This document shows positions 35,263-44,120 of a stretch of DNA of 64,000 nt, piece by piece. A program made the translations under genes and the position numbers. The number at the start of each line of letters is the position of its first letter. Positions within the stretch are counted from its first letter, which is position 1. The notes beneath the pieces were generated by a model, which was not told the DNA's origin, ran no database searches, and saw only the letters and a program-made list of their open reading frames with translations. The stretch comes from Streptomyces lincolnensis. GTDB taxonomy: Bacteria; Actinomycetota; Actinomycetes; Streptomycetales; Streptomycetaceae. The DNA is taken from assembly GCF_021173675.1 (NCBI RefSeq), contig NZ_JAIHON010000016.1, positions 124,417 through 188,416 on the forward strand, read 5' to 3'.

Positions 35263-36813
35263 TCAGCCCATGAACTTCTTGAACTCGTCCGGCAGCTCGA
35301 AGTCCTGCGGCTGCTGCTGGCCCGGCACGCCGAAGGCGCCGCCCTGGGCCGCCGCGGCACGCCGTGCGGCCTCCTCCTGCTCCTGCTGCTTGCGCTTCAT
35401 CGGGTTGCCGGAGCGCTGCTTGCCCTTGGCCTTCTTGACCTGCTTCTTCTGCCGGCCGGGGCCGCCGCCCATGCCCGGCACCCCGGGCATCCCCGGCATG
35501 CCGCCGCCCTGGGCCATGCGGGACATCATCTTGCGGGCCTCGAAGAACCGCTCGACCAGGTTCTTGACCGCGCTGACCTCGACGCCGGAGCCCTTGGCGA
35601 TACGGGCGCGGCGCGAGCCGTTGATGATCGTGGCGTCGGCGCGCTCGGCCGGGGTCATCGACTTGATGATGGCGGCCGTGCGGTCGACGTCCCGCTCGTC
35701 CAGGTTGTTGATCTGGTCCTTGATCTGGCCCATGCCGGGCAGCATCCCGAGGAGCTTCGAGATGGAGCCCATCTTCCTGACCTGCTCCATCTGGGCCAGG
35801 AAGTCGTCCAGGGTGAAGTCCTGGCCCTTCTTGGACGCCAGCTTGGAGGCCATCTGAGCGGCCTCTTCCTGGCTGAACGTCTTCTCCGCCTGCTCGATCA
35901 GGGTGAGCAGGTCACCCATGTCGAGGATGCGGGAGGCCATCCGGTCCGGGTGGAAGGCGTCGAAGTCCTCGAGCTTCTCGCCGTTCGACGCGAACATGAT
36001 CGGCTTGCCGGTGATCTGCCGGATCGACAGGGCCGCACCACCGCGGGCGTCACCGTCGAGCTTGGAGAGCACCACGCCGTCGAAGCCGACGCCGTCGCGG
36101 AAGGCCTCGGCGGTGTTGACCGCGTCCTGACCGATCATCGCGTCGACGACGAAGAGGATCTCGTCGGGCGAGACCGCGTCCCGGATGTCCGCGGCCTGGC
36201 GCATCATGTCCTGGTCGATGCCCAGGCGGCCGGCGGTGTCCACGATCACGATGTCGTGGACCTTCGACTTCGCGTGCTCGATGGAGTCCTTGGCGACCTT
36301 GACCGGGTCGCCCACGCCGTTGCCCGGCTCCGGCGCGAAGACGGCCACGCCGGCGCGGTCGGCGACCACGCTGAGCTGGTTGACGGCGTTCGGGCGCTGG
36401 AGGTCGGCGGCGACCAGGAGGGGCGAGTGGCCCTGCTCCTTCAGCCAGCGGCCGAGCTTGCCCGCGAGGGTGGTCTTACCGGCACCCTGGAGACCCGCGA
36501 GCATGATCACGGTCGGGGGCTGCTTGGCGAAGCGCAGACGCCGGGTCTCGCCGCCGAGGATCGTGACGAGCTCGTCGTTGACGATCTTCAGGACCTGCTG
36601 GGCCGGGTTCAGCGCCTTGGAGACCTCGGCGCCGAGGGCACGCTCCTTGACGTTCTTGATGAACGTCCGGACGACCGGCAGCGCCACGTCCGCTTCGAGG
36701 AGGGCGATGCGGATCTCGCGCGCGGTGGCGTCGATGTCCGCCTCGGAGAGCCGTCCCTTGCCGCGCAGGTTCTTGAAAGTCGCTGAGAGGCGATCGGAGA
36801 GAGTATCGAACAC
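35263..36813 (-). CDS. ffh: Signal recognition particle protein Ffh
   Basis: A 516-residue SRP54 GTPase that with 4.5S RNA targets nascent membrane proteins to FtsY. N domain, then the G domain with GLQGAGKT (107-113), DTAGRLGID and TKLDGDARGG, and a methionine-rich M domain with FEARKMMSRM and a Gly/Met-rich GMPGMPGVPGMGGGPG segment. GTG start at 36813 gives the usual MFDTLSDRL. The longer frame is not conserved. Downstream of glnD, but separated by a terminator. Confidence 0.96.
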   Translation of the reverse strand: MFDTLSDRLSATFKNLRGKGRLSEADIDATAREIRIALLEADVALPVVRTFIKNVKERALGAEVSKALNPAQQVLKIVNDELVTILGGETRRLRFAKQPPTVIMLAGLQGAGKTTLAGKLGRWLKEQGHSPLLVAADLQRPNAVNQLSVVADRAGVAVFAPEPGNGVGDPVKVAKDSIEHAKSKVHDIVIVDTAGRLGIDQDMMRQAADIRDAVSPDEILFVVDAMIGQDAVNTAEAFRDGVGFDGVVLSKLDGDARGGAALSIRQITGKPIMFASNGEKLEDFDAFHPDRMASRILDMGDLLTLIEQAEKTFSQEEAAQMASKLASKKGQDFTLDDFLAQMEQVRKMGSISKLLGMLPGMGQIKDQINNLDERDVDRTAAIIKSMTPAERADATIINGSRRARIAKGSGVEVSAVKNLVERFFEARKMMSRMAQGGGMPGMPGVPGMGGGPGRQKKQVKKAKGKQRSGNPMKRKQQEQEEAARRAAAAQGGAFGVPGQQQPQDFELPDEFKKFMG

Positions 36814-36881
36814 GGCGGCGTCGGTCCTCGGGGTCGGTGGCAGTGTGAGCGTCTTCCAGGGTATCGGGCCCCGCAAGACAA

Positions 36882-36917
36882 TCGTCCCCGCCCGGTGCAT
36901 ACCGCGGGCGGGGACGA
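36882..36917 (-). terminator. Hairpin terminator between glnD and ffh
   Basis: Perfect 13-bp stem, TCGTCCCCGCCCG (36882-36894) against CGGGCGGGGACGA (36905-36917), with a 10-nt loop, 23 bp after the glnD stop. It closes the amtB-glnK-glnD operon. Confidence 0.75.
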
Positions 36918-36939
36918 GGGAGCGCGGTTCCTCGCGGGG

Positions 36940-39393
36940 TCACCCCCGCAGCGTCTCCTCCAGCTTGCGTGCCACGCTCGCCGCCTCCCCGCTCGGCAGC
37001 GGCGTGCCCTCCTGGCCGGTGACGTAGAAGGCGTCGACGGCGTTCGCGCCCAGTGTGGACACATGAGCGCTGCGGGTACGGACGCCCGCGTCCTCCAGGG
37101 CGCTGCCGATGCGGAAGAGCAGGCCCGGGGCGTCCTGGGCGCGGACCTCGATGACGGTGGCGTGGCGGGAGGCGGCCGAGGCGACCGTCACCCGGGGCGG
37201 GGGCGCCACGACGCCCCGGCGGCGCGGATAGGCGGCGTCGCGCTCGGCGAGGCGCCCGGCGATGTCCAGCGAGCCGTCCAGGGCCCGGACGAGGTCGGCG
37301 CGCAGCCGGGCGGCCTGGGGCAGGGAGCCGTACTGGGCGGCGACCCGCCAGTTCAGCAGCAGCACGGAGCCCTCGACGCCGTCCGGCAGGTCCAGGGTGC
37401 GCAGTTCGGCGGTGCGGACCGTGAGGCGGTGCATGGCGAGGACGCCGGCGACCGCGGGCAGCACACCCGACTGGTCGGGGACGGCGATCAGCAGTTCCAC
37501 GCCCAGCGGCTCCGGGTCCCCGGGCGGCTGGTCCTCCGCGACGGCCGGCGCCTCGGTCTGCGCGCGCAGCGACAGCACGGGGCTGCCGGTGGCGACCGCC
37601 TCGATCGCGAGCCGTTCCTGTTCGGCGGTGGGCGCGGCGTCCTCGGGGTCGTCCGGCTCGTCGCCGGCGAGGACCGCCGAGACCCGCTTGACCAGGTCGG
37701 CGACGAGCGAGCCGCGCCAGGACGACCAGGCGGCCGGGCCGGTGGCCAGCGCGTCCGCCTCGGTGAGCGCGTGCAGCAGCTCCAGAGTGCCCTGCGAGCC
37801 GACCGCCTCGGCGACCGAGCGCACGGTGGCCGGGTCCTCCAGGTCACGCCGGGTGGCGGTGTCGACGAGCAGCAGGTGGTGGCGTACGAGGGTGGAGAGC
37901 ACCGCGACGTCCGCGCGGTCGAAGCCGATCCGGGCGGCCACGTCCTTGGCGATGATCTCACCGGCCACGGAGTGGTCGCCGGGCCAGCCCTTGCCGATGT
38001 CGTGCAGCAGGGCCGCGACCAGGAGCAGGTCGGGGCGGTGCACGCGGCGGGTGAACTCGGAGGCGCGGACGGCGGTCTCGATCAGGTGCCGGTCGACGGT
38101 CCAGATGTGCACGGCGTTGCGCTGCGGACGGCAGCGGACCCGCTCCCAGTCGGGCAGCAGCCGGGTGATCAGGCCCTCGGCCTCCAGCGCCTCCCAGACG
38201 TCGATGGTGGGCTGCCCGGAGCCGAGCAGGGTGACGAGCTGTTCGCGCGCCTCGGCGGGCCAGGGCGTGGGCAGCGGGCGCACGCCGGCCGCCATGCGCC
38301 GTACGGCGTGCAGGGAGAGCGGGAGTCCGGCCTGCGCGGCGGCGGCCGCGGCGCGCAGCGGGAGCACCGGGTCGCGGTCGGGGCGGGCGGCGCGGGCGAG
38401 CACCACCTCGCCGTCCTGCTCCACCACCCCCTCGGCGAGCGGGGAGCGCTCGGCGACCTGCTTGCCGCCCCCGAGCATGGCGCGCAGCCTCGGCCGCACG
38501 GCGCGCGACCTGAGGACGCGTCCCACTTCGCGCCAGGTGACATCACTGGCGTACGAGATGACCCGCGCCGCCTCGTAGACCTGGCGCAGCAGGGTGTCGG
38601 CGTCCAGCAGCCCCAGCTCGGCGGCGACCTGGTCCTGCTCCTGGAGGGCGAGCCGGTCGGTGGCGCGTCCAGTGGCCAGGTGCAGGGCGTCACGGACGTC
38701 GAGGAGCCGGCGGCGGGCGTCGTCGAGGCCCTCGCGCGGGGCGTCGGCCAGCCAGGAGGCGGCGACGGCACGCAGCGCGGTGGCGTCCCGCAGGCCGCCG
38801 CGGGCTTCCTTGAGGTCCGGCTCCAGGAGGTACTGGAGTTCGCCCTGGCGTTCGGCGCGCTCGGCGCACAGTTCCTGGAGTTCGGGCAGGCGCTTGGGGG
38901 CCTGGTTGCGCCAGTCGGCGAGGACGGCGGTGCGCAGTCCGGCGGTGAGGCCGAGGTCGCCCGCGATGTGCCGGGCGTCCAGCAGGCCGAGCTGGACCTT
39001 CAGGTCCTCGGCGGCCGTCTTCCGCGCCTCGGCCGGGGTGCGGACCGAGTGGTCGAGGGCGAGGCCCAGGTCCCACACGGGGTACCAGATGCGGTCGGCC
39101 AGCGCGGCCACCGCGGCGGAGTCGCCGCCGTCGTGCAGCAGGACGAGGTCCAGGTCGCTGCGGGGGGACAGCTCGCCTCTGCCGTAGCCGCCGACGGCGA
39201 TCAGGGAGACGCCGCGCAGCTGCTCGGCGCCCGCGGCGAACAGCCCGGACAGCCAGTCGTCCGTCAGTTCGGAGAGCGCCGAACGGCGCGGCGGCCCGGA
39301 CCGCACCCCCTCCTGGAGGAGGCGCAGCCGGGCCGCCGCATAGCCGCTGGGTCCCGAGTCCTCTACGTCCTTGTGCACGTCCGTGCTCGTCAC
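36940..39393 (-). CDS. glnD: PII nucleotidyltransferase GlnD
   Basis: An 817-residue bifunctional enzyme. The nucleotidyltransferase motif GGYGRGELSPRSDLD (68-82) modifies PII, the central HD domain (VAALLHDIGKG) removes the group, and two C-terminal ACT domains sense glutamine (start ELLIAVPDQSG and EVRAQDAPGLL). In Streptomyces the enzyme adenylylates GlnK at Tyr51 rather than uridylylating it. Start is GTG 39393, preceded by AGGAG at eight bases. It lies 31 bp after glnK, in the amtB-glnK-glnD operon. Confidence 0.94.
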   Translation of the reverse strand: MTSTDVHKDVEDSGPSGYAAARLRLLQEGVRSGPPRRSALSELTDDWLSGLFAAGAEQLRGVSLIAVGGYGRGELSPRSDLDLVLLHDGGDSAAVAALADRIWYPVWDLGLALDHSVRTPAEARKTAAEDLKVQLGLLDARHIAGDLGLTAGLRTAVLADWRNQAPKRLPELQELCAERAERQGELQYLLEPDLKEARGGLRDATALRAVAASWLADAPREGLDDARRRLLDVRDALHLATGRATDRLALQEQDQVAAELGLLDADTLLRQVYEAARVISYASDVTWREVGRVLRSRAVRPRLRAMLGGGKQVAERSPLAEGVVEQDGEVVLARAARPDRDPVLPLRAAAAAAQAGLPLSLHAVRRMAAGVRPLPTPWPAEAREQLVTLLGSGQPTIDVWEALEAEGLITRLLPDWERVRCRPQRNAVHIWTVDRHLIETAVRASEFTRRVHRPDLLLVAALLHDIGKGWPGDHSVAGEIIAKDVAARIGFDRADVAVLSTLVRHHLLLVDTATRRDLEDPATVRSVAEAVGSQGTLELLHALTEADALATGPAAWSSWRGSLVADLVKRVSAVLAGDEPDDPEDAAPTAEQERLAIEAVATGSPVLSLRAQTEAPAVAEDQPPGDPEPLGVELLIAVPDQSGVLPAVAGVLAMHRLTVRTAELRTLDLPDGVEGSVLLLNWRVAAQYGSLPQAARLRADLVRALDGSLDIAGRLAERDAAYPRRRGVVAPPPRVTVASAASRHATVIEVRAQDAPGLLFRIGSALEDAGVRTRSAHVSTLGANAVDAFYVTGQEGTPLPSGEAASVARKLEETLRG

Positions 39394-39424
39394 CCAGCAG
39401 CTCCTGTTCGGTTCTTCTCTTCGG

Positions 39425-39763
39425 TCAGAGCGCGTCCGGGCCGCGCTCGCCGGTGCGTACCCGTACGGCGGTCTCGACCGGGAGGGACCAGACCTTGCCG
39501 TCACCGATCTTGCCGGTGCGGGCCGCCTTGACGATGACGTCGATCAGCTGCTCGGCGTCGTCGTCCTCGGCCAGCACCTCGATGCGGATCTTCGGGACCA
39601 GGTCGACGGTGTACTCGGCACCGCGGTAGACCTCGGTGTGGCCCCGCTGACGACCGTAGCCGCTCGCCTCGGTGACCGTCAGGCCGTGGACCCCGAAGGC
39701 CTGGAGGGCTTCCTTGATCTCGTCGAGCCGGTGCGGCTTGACGACGGCGGTGATGAGCTTCAT
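39425..39763 (-). CDS. glnK: PII signal-transduction protein GlnK
   Basis: A 112-residue PII protein that senses ATP/ADP and 2-oxoglutarate. The T-loop carries Tyr51 (VYRGAEYTVD), the site of adenylylation in Streptomyces, and the B-loop TGKIGDGK is intact. ATG at 39763 overlaps the amtB stop (ATGA), so GlnK and AmtB are co-translated. It would block or release the AmtB channel. Confidence 0.97.
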   Translation of the reverse strand: MKLITAVVKPHRLDEIKEALQAFGVHGLTVTEASGYGRQRGHTEVYRGAEYTVDLVPKIRIEVLAEDDDAEQLIDVIVKAARTGKIGDGKVWSLPVETAVRVRTGERGPDAL

Positions 39764-41103
39764 GCGTCCACCTTCTTGCCTGCTCCTGCGGCGACCGGGG
39801 AGGGGGCGGCGGGCTTGGCGGAACCGCCGCCGGCGCCGCTGAAGTCGTATGCGGTCTCGGCGTGCTCGGCCTGGTCGATGCCGGCCACTTCCTCGTCCTC
39901 GGTGACCCGCATGCCGATGGTCTTGTCGAGGATGAGGGCGAGGATCGCGGAGACGATCAGCGAGTAGGCGAGGACACCGCCGACACCGGCGAGCTGCTTC
40001 CACAGCTGGGCCCACTCGTGCTTGCCGTAGAAGACACCGGCGACGTCGGACTGGCCCTTGCCGCTGGCGAAGAAGCCGATCAGGACCGAGCCGACGACAC
40101 CGCCGACGAGGTGGACACCGACGACGTCGAGCGAGTCGTCGTAGCCGAACTTGTACTTCAGGCCGACGGCCATGGCGCACAGGACACCGGCGATGGCGCC
40201 GACGCAGATCGCGCCGACCGGGGTGACCGCACCACCGGAGGGGGTGATGGCGACCAGACCGGCGACCGCGCCGGAGGCGGCGCCCAGCGTGGTGAACGCG
40301 CCGTGGCGGATCTTCTCGTAGACGAGCCAGGCCAGCATGGCGGCGGCGGTGGCGATCTGCGTGTTGACGAACATCAGCGAGCCGACGCCGTCGTCGTTGC
40401 CGAGCCACGAACCGGCGTTGAAGCCGAACCAGCCGAACCACAGCAGACCGGCGCCGAGCATGACCAGCGGGAGGCTGTGCGGGCGCATGGGGTCGCGCTT
40501 GAAGCCGACGCGCTTGCCGATGACCAGGATCACGCCGAGGGCCGCGGCACCGGCGTTGATGTGGACCGCCGTACCACCGGCGAAGTCGATCACGCCCATG
40601 TCGAAGGCCCAGCCGCCCTCACCCCAGACCCAGTGGGCGACGGGGAAGTACACGACGGTGGCCCACAGCGCGATGAACAGCGCCCAGGCGCTGAACTTCA
40701 CGCGGTCCGCGAGCGCGCCGCTGATCAGGGCGGGCGTGATGATCGCGAACATCAGCTGGAAGACGAAGAACACGAGCAGCGGGATGTTGTACGTGCCCCA
40801 CAGTTCGCCCTTGTCGACGCCGCTGAGGCCCACCCAGTCGGAGTTCCAGCCGATGAGGCTGCCGGAGTCCGTACCGAAGGCCATGGAGAAGCCGTAGAGC
40901 GTCCACAGGATGGTGACGATCCCGAGGCTGATGAAGCTCATCATCAGCATGTTCAGGGTGCTCTTGACGCGGACCATGCCTCCGTAGAAGAAGGCCAGGC
41001 CCGGGGTCATGAGCATCACCAGGGCGGAACAGATGAGCATGAAACCTGTGTTGGCGGGCGACAGCTCTACCTTGTCTGCCGCCATCATGATGGCTGGTGC
41101 CAT
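39760..41103 (-). CDS. amtB: Ammonium transporter AmtB
   Basis: A 447-residue ammonium channel with about eleven spans. Conserved FYGGMVRVKSTLNMLMMS, DFAGGTAVHINAG (pore His) and VGVHLVGGVVGS are visible. The ATG at 41103 has GAGGAGA nine bases upstream. An upstream frame to 41307 is not coding. A tandem GlnR operator lies 96-133 bp upstream. Cytosolic C-terminal tail contacts GlnK. Confidence 0.96.
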   Translation of the reverse strand: MAPAIMMAADKVELSPANTGFMLICSALVMLMTPGLAFFYGGMVRVKSTLNMLMMSFISLGIVTILWTLYGFSMAFGTDSGSLIGWNSDWVGLSGVDKGELWGTYNIPLLVFFVFQLMFAIITPALISGALADRVKFSAWALFIALWATVVYFPVAHWVWGEGGWAFDMGVIDFAGGTAVHINAGAAALGVILVIGKRVGFKRDPMRPHSLPLVMLGAGLLWFGWFGFNAGSWLGNDDGVGSLMFVNTQIATAAAMLAWLVYEKIRHGAFTTLGAASGAVAGLVAITPSGGAVTPVGAICVGAIAGVLCAMAVGLKYKFGYDDSLDVVGVHLVGGVVGSVLIGFFASGKGQSDVAGVFYGKHEWAQLWKQLAGVGGVLAYSLIVSAILALILDKTIGMRVTEDEEVAGIDQAEHAETAYDFSGAGGGSAKPAAPSPVAAGAGKKVDA

Positions 41104-41198
41104 CGGCGTCTCCTCGTCATTGGTACGGCCCCGTGCGGGCGAAGCCTGAGCGGATTGAGGGGCGGGCCGGTTATGCGGCAAGAGATTGGCGCAGCGCG

Positions 41199-41236
41199 GT
41201 TTCGGTGGACGCCCCTCGTTGTTTCGCCGCCGTGAC
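41199..41236 (-). promoter_or_regulatory. Tandem GlnR operator upstream of amtB-glnK-glnD
   Basis: On the minus strand the order is GTCAC-6-GAAAC-6-GGGCG-6-GAAAC, where 6 is a 6-bp spacer. The S. coelicolor GlnR a-/b-site consensus is gTnAc-6-GaAAc, repeated. The first site is a perfect match. In the second, GGGCG replaces GTnAC while GAAAC is kept. GlnR activates amtB under nitrogen limitation in S. coelicolor. The operator is centred about 115 bp upstream of the start codon. Confidence 0.85.
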
Positions 41237-41427
41237 GAAGGCACCTCGGGTGTTACACGTAGATGAACTGGCGGAATCGGGCCGCATCGATCGTTATCGT
41301 GGCGCAACCTTCGGCCGGGGAACGAGGCCGGCCGCGGTCGGCCTTCCGATGACCTGGCATGGGGGAGCCGAGTCGGGCAGTTCGGGAGGGCCGGCCGCGG
41401 CCGGGGTTCAGGGGTTCTCCTACGGTG

Positions 41428-42921
41428 TCAGACCGCCTCCGCGGTCTCGGGCAGCTCGATGGCGAGCTGGTCGGTGAGGTGGACGACCTCGGCGAGATCA
41501 CCGAAATCGCGTACGGCCGTGTCGACCGTCTTTCGAATACGAGTGTTGACCCGCTCGGAGCGCACCTTCTTGGCGATCTGCATGGCCTCGGCGGCCAGCA
41601 CCGTGCTCTGCTCGGGCTCGCGCCGCAGCAGGTGCACGGTGGCCATGCCGATCAGGTTCAGTGCGTACGACCGCTGGTGTTCGTCGTCCTTGGCGAAGAG
41701 CTCGACGGCCCGCTGCATCAGGGGCTCGGCCAGGGAGGCGTAGGTGGGGCTGCGTCCGGCGACGTAGGCGAGGTCGCGGTAGGAGTGGGAGTTCTCGCCG
41801 TAGAGCTCGGCCTCGGAGAAGAAGCGGATCCAGTCGGGGTCGGGCTCGTCCCACTCGTCGGCCTCACCGAAGGTGTCCTCGGCCATCCGGACCGCCCGCT
41901 TGCACTTGCCGGGCTGGCCCATGTTGGCGTAGGCGCGGGCCTCCATCGCATACAGCATCGACTGGGTGCGCGGGCTCGCGCAGTCGCGGCTGCCGTACTG
42001 CGCGAGGTGGATCAGCTCCAGCGCGTCCTCGGGCCGCCCGAGGTGGATCATCTGGCGGCTCATGCTGGAGAGGATGTACGAGCCGAGCGGCTTGTCACCG
42101 GCTTCCTTGGCCGCGTGCAGGGCGAGGACGAAGTACTTCTGCGCGGTGGGCTGGAGCCCCACGTCGTACGACATCCAGCCGGCCAGTTCGGCGAGTTCGG
42201 CGGCGACCTTGAACAGCTTGCGGGTGGTGGCCTCGGGCTGGGGCTCCTGGAGGAGGTCGGTCACCTCGTGCAGCTGGCCGACGACCGCCTTGCGGCGCAG
42301 ACCGCCGCCGCACTGGGCGTCCCACTGGCGGAACATCGCCGTCGTCGATTCGAGGAGGTCCAGCTCGGGCCTGGAGAGCCGGCCGCGGCGGGCCGAGGAC
42401 GGCGCCGGCTCGGGTTCGTGCCGCGCGGCGGAGGGCGCCGGCACCAGCCAGCGCTGCATGGGCTCGATGAGGGACGGGCCCGCGGACAGGACCAGCGAGG
42501 TTCCGAGGAAGCCGCGCCGCGCCAGCATCAGGTCGCTGCGCGAGAACTCGCTGAGCAGGGCCACCGTCTGCGGACCCGTCCAGGGCAGGTCGACCCCGGT
42601 CGCGGAGGGTGACTGGCGGGCGGCGCGCAGTCCGAGATCCTCCACGGAGACGACACAGCCGAACCGCTCCGAGAACAGCTCGGACAGGATCCTGGGGATG
42701 GGTTCGCGGGGGTTCTCACCGTCCAGCCAGCGGCGTACGCGCGAGGTGTCGGTGGAGATGTGGTTGGCCCCCAGCTGGCGGGCCCGCCGGTTCACCTGCC
42801 GGGCCAGCTCGCCCTTGGACCAGCCGCTGCGCACGAACCACGAGGTGAGCAGCTCGTTGGGGCGCTTGTCCGTGTTGCCGGCATTCGTCGCGCTCGATCC
42901 GCCACCGCCGTTGCCGCTCAC
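41428..42921 (-). CDS. nsdA: NsdA-type developmental regulator (HTH plus TPR-like)
   Basis: A 497-residue protein matching NsdA of S. coelicolor, a negative regulator of sporulation and antibiotic production. The N-terminal helix-turn-helix-like region (GWSKGELARQVNRRARQLG, then DTSRVRRWLDG) precedes a long helical repeat region with TPR-type units (for instance GKCKRAVRMAEDTFGEADE). Adjacent to amtB, as in S. coelicolor. Start GTG 42921 with a GGGGG site. The frame to 42966 is a longer alternative. Its biochemical action is not settled. Confidence 0.88.
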   Translation of the reverse strand: MSGNGGGGSSATNAGNTDKRPNELLTSWFVRSGWSKGELARQVNRRARQLGANHISTDTSRVRRWLDGENPREPIPRILSELFSERFGCVVSVEDLGLRAARQSPSATGVDLPWTGPQTVALLSEFSRSDLMLARRGFLGTSLVLSAGPSLIEPMQRWLVPAPSAARHEPEPAPSSARRGRLSRPELDLLESTTAMFRQWDAQCGGGLRRKAVVGQLHEVTDLLQEPQPEATTRKLFKVAAELAELAGWMSYDVGLQPTAQKYFVLALHAAKEAGDKPLGSYILSSMSRQMIHLGRPEDALELIHLAQYGSRDCASPRTQSMLYAMEARAYANMGQPGKCKRAVRMAEDTFGEADEWDEPDPDWIRFFSEAELYGENSHSYRDLAYVAGRSPTYASLAEPLMQRAVELFAKDDEHQRSYALNLIGMATVHLLRREPEQSTVLAAEAMQIAKKVRSERVNTRIRKTVDTAVRDFGDLAEVVHLTDQLAIELPETAEAV

Positions 42922-43355
42922 TGGAACGCCCCCATCCCTGAGACCACTTGTCACTGAGTGCGCCAAGCCTTATCAGAATGCCGGTAAATACGGCCGCCCG
43001 TCCGGCAGTTGTCACCCTTCGAACGGGAACCCGACTTGCCTCCGGCATACCCACGCGTGCATGTGCCCCCAGGACTCGTGCACTCAAAGTAATCCTACGA
43101 TCACTGGTCCAGCCATGGCGATCCCGGAAACGCCACCATTCGCCACCCCTTCGAATGAACTCACGGTCGTCTCCACACGATTCACTTGACATAGGCCGAC
43201 CGGGAGTGGGCGGAGCGATGCACTCAGGGGCGCGCGCATCCGAGCGCACCACCCTGTACGCCTCCGAGCGCTACGTGTTCACCGGGTCGGCGACGGAGAG
43301 TCACAGTTCGCGTTCGTCACGTAACCACCGGCGCGCCGGACACGTTGGAGGGGGC
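42922..43355. other. Divergent intergenic region between nsdA and the primase-like gene
   Basis: 434 bp with lower GC than flanking genes. On the minus strand there is a TAGGAT -10-like hexamer at 43092-43097 without a convincing -35. On the plus strand TTGACA at 43186-43191 lacks a good -10. No coding sequence or hairpin stands out. Long distance suggests separate, regulated promoters for both genes. Confidence 0.4.
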
Positions 43356-44012
43356 ATGGGCTTCACGATCGGCGGCATTCGGGAGATCCGCTCCGGTTCA
43401 CGTCGGCGCGGTCGCTCGTCGGAGTGCACCGCGGTCGCCGAGTTCACCGGGCTCTGGGGCTGGGACGTCGTCCCGGGCGCACGGGCCGCGGCGGGCGACT
43501 GCTCGTGCGGGCGGGCCGACTGCGCCGCCCCCGGCGCGCATCCCCTCGACTTCGCGCCCCCCGTCCCGGCGGGCGCCACCCTCGACGAGGTCACCAGGGC
43601 CTGGGCCGAGTTCCCCGGCGCCGCGGTGATGCTGCCGGTCGGCCGGGCGTTCGACGTGATCGAGGTGGCCGAGCCCGCCGGGCGCCGCGCCCTGGTCCGG
43701 CTCGAACGCATGGGCCTCCCGCTCGGCCCGGTGACCGCCACACCCGACGGCCGCGCCCACTTCTTCGTCGCCCCCGGCGCCGCCGCCGAACTCCCCGAGC
43801 TGCTCTACCGCATGGGCTGGGACGACCCGACCTCCCTCGACCTGCACGGCCTCGGTCCCGGCAGCCACATCACCGCACCCCCGTCCGACCGCGCCGGCCT
43901 GGGCCCCGCCCGCTGGCTCCGCCCCCCGTCCCTGGACACGGCGACCAAGCCTCCGGCGGCGAGGCTGCTGCTGGGGACGCTGGCGTACGTGGCGCATCGG
44001 TCGCGGGCGTAG
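43356..44012 (+). CDS. Primase/polymerase N-terminal-like protein (bifunctional primase domain)
   Basis: A 218-residue protein. The GARAAAGDCSCGRADCAAPGAHP segment (split as GARAAAGDCSCG and RADCAAPGAHP) with its cysteines, followed by a VMLPVGRAFDVIEV strand and a HFFVAPG motif, resembles the Prim-Pol domain of the bifunctional primases found in plasmids and phages. No helicase or other domain follows, so it is a stand-alone chromosomal version. GGAGG lies about 5 bases before the ATG. From memory its S. coelicolor relative lies next to nsdA. DNA synthesis activity is only inferred. Confidence 0.7.
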   Translation: MGFTIGGIREIRSGSRRRGRSSECTAVAEFTGLWGWDVVPGARAAAGDCSCGRADCAAPGAHPLDFAPPVPAGATLDEVTRAWAEFPGAAVMLPVGRAFDVIEVAEPAGRRALVRLERMGLPLGPVTATPDGRAHFFVAPGAAAELPELLYRMGWDDPTSLDLHGLGPGSHITAPPSDRAGLGPARWLRPPSLDTATKPPAARLLLGTLAYVAHRSRA

Positions 44013-44064
44013 GTCCTACGGGGCCGGACACAGCACCGGCACACACAGCAGAGGCGTACACAGC

Positions 44065-44103
44065 GAAGCGCCCGCTCCAACTGCACCTTGGGGCGGGCGC
44101 TTC
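44065..44103. terminator. Bidirectional terminator between convergent genes
   Basis: Arms GAAGCGCCCGC (44065-44075) and GCGGGCGCTTC (44093-44103) form an 11-bp stem, and the following TTCTTCGCG is pyrimidine-rich. It separates the primase-like gene and ftsY. Confidence 0.7.
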
Positions 44104-44120
44104 TTCGCGTATACGGACGG

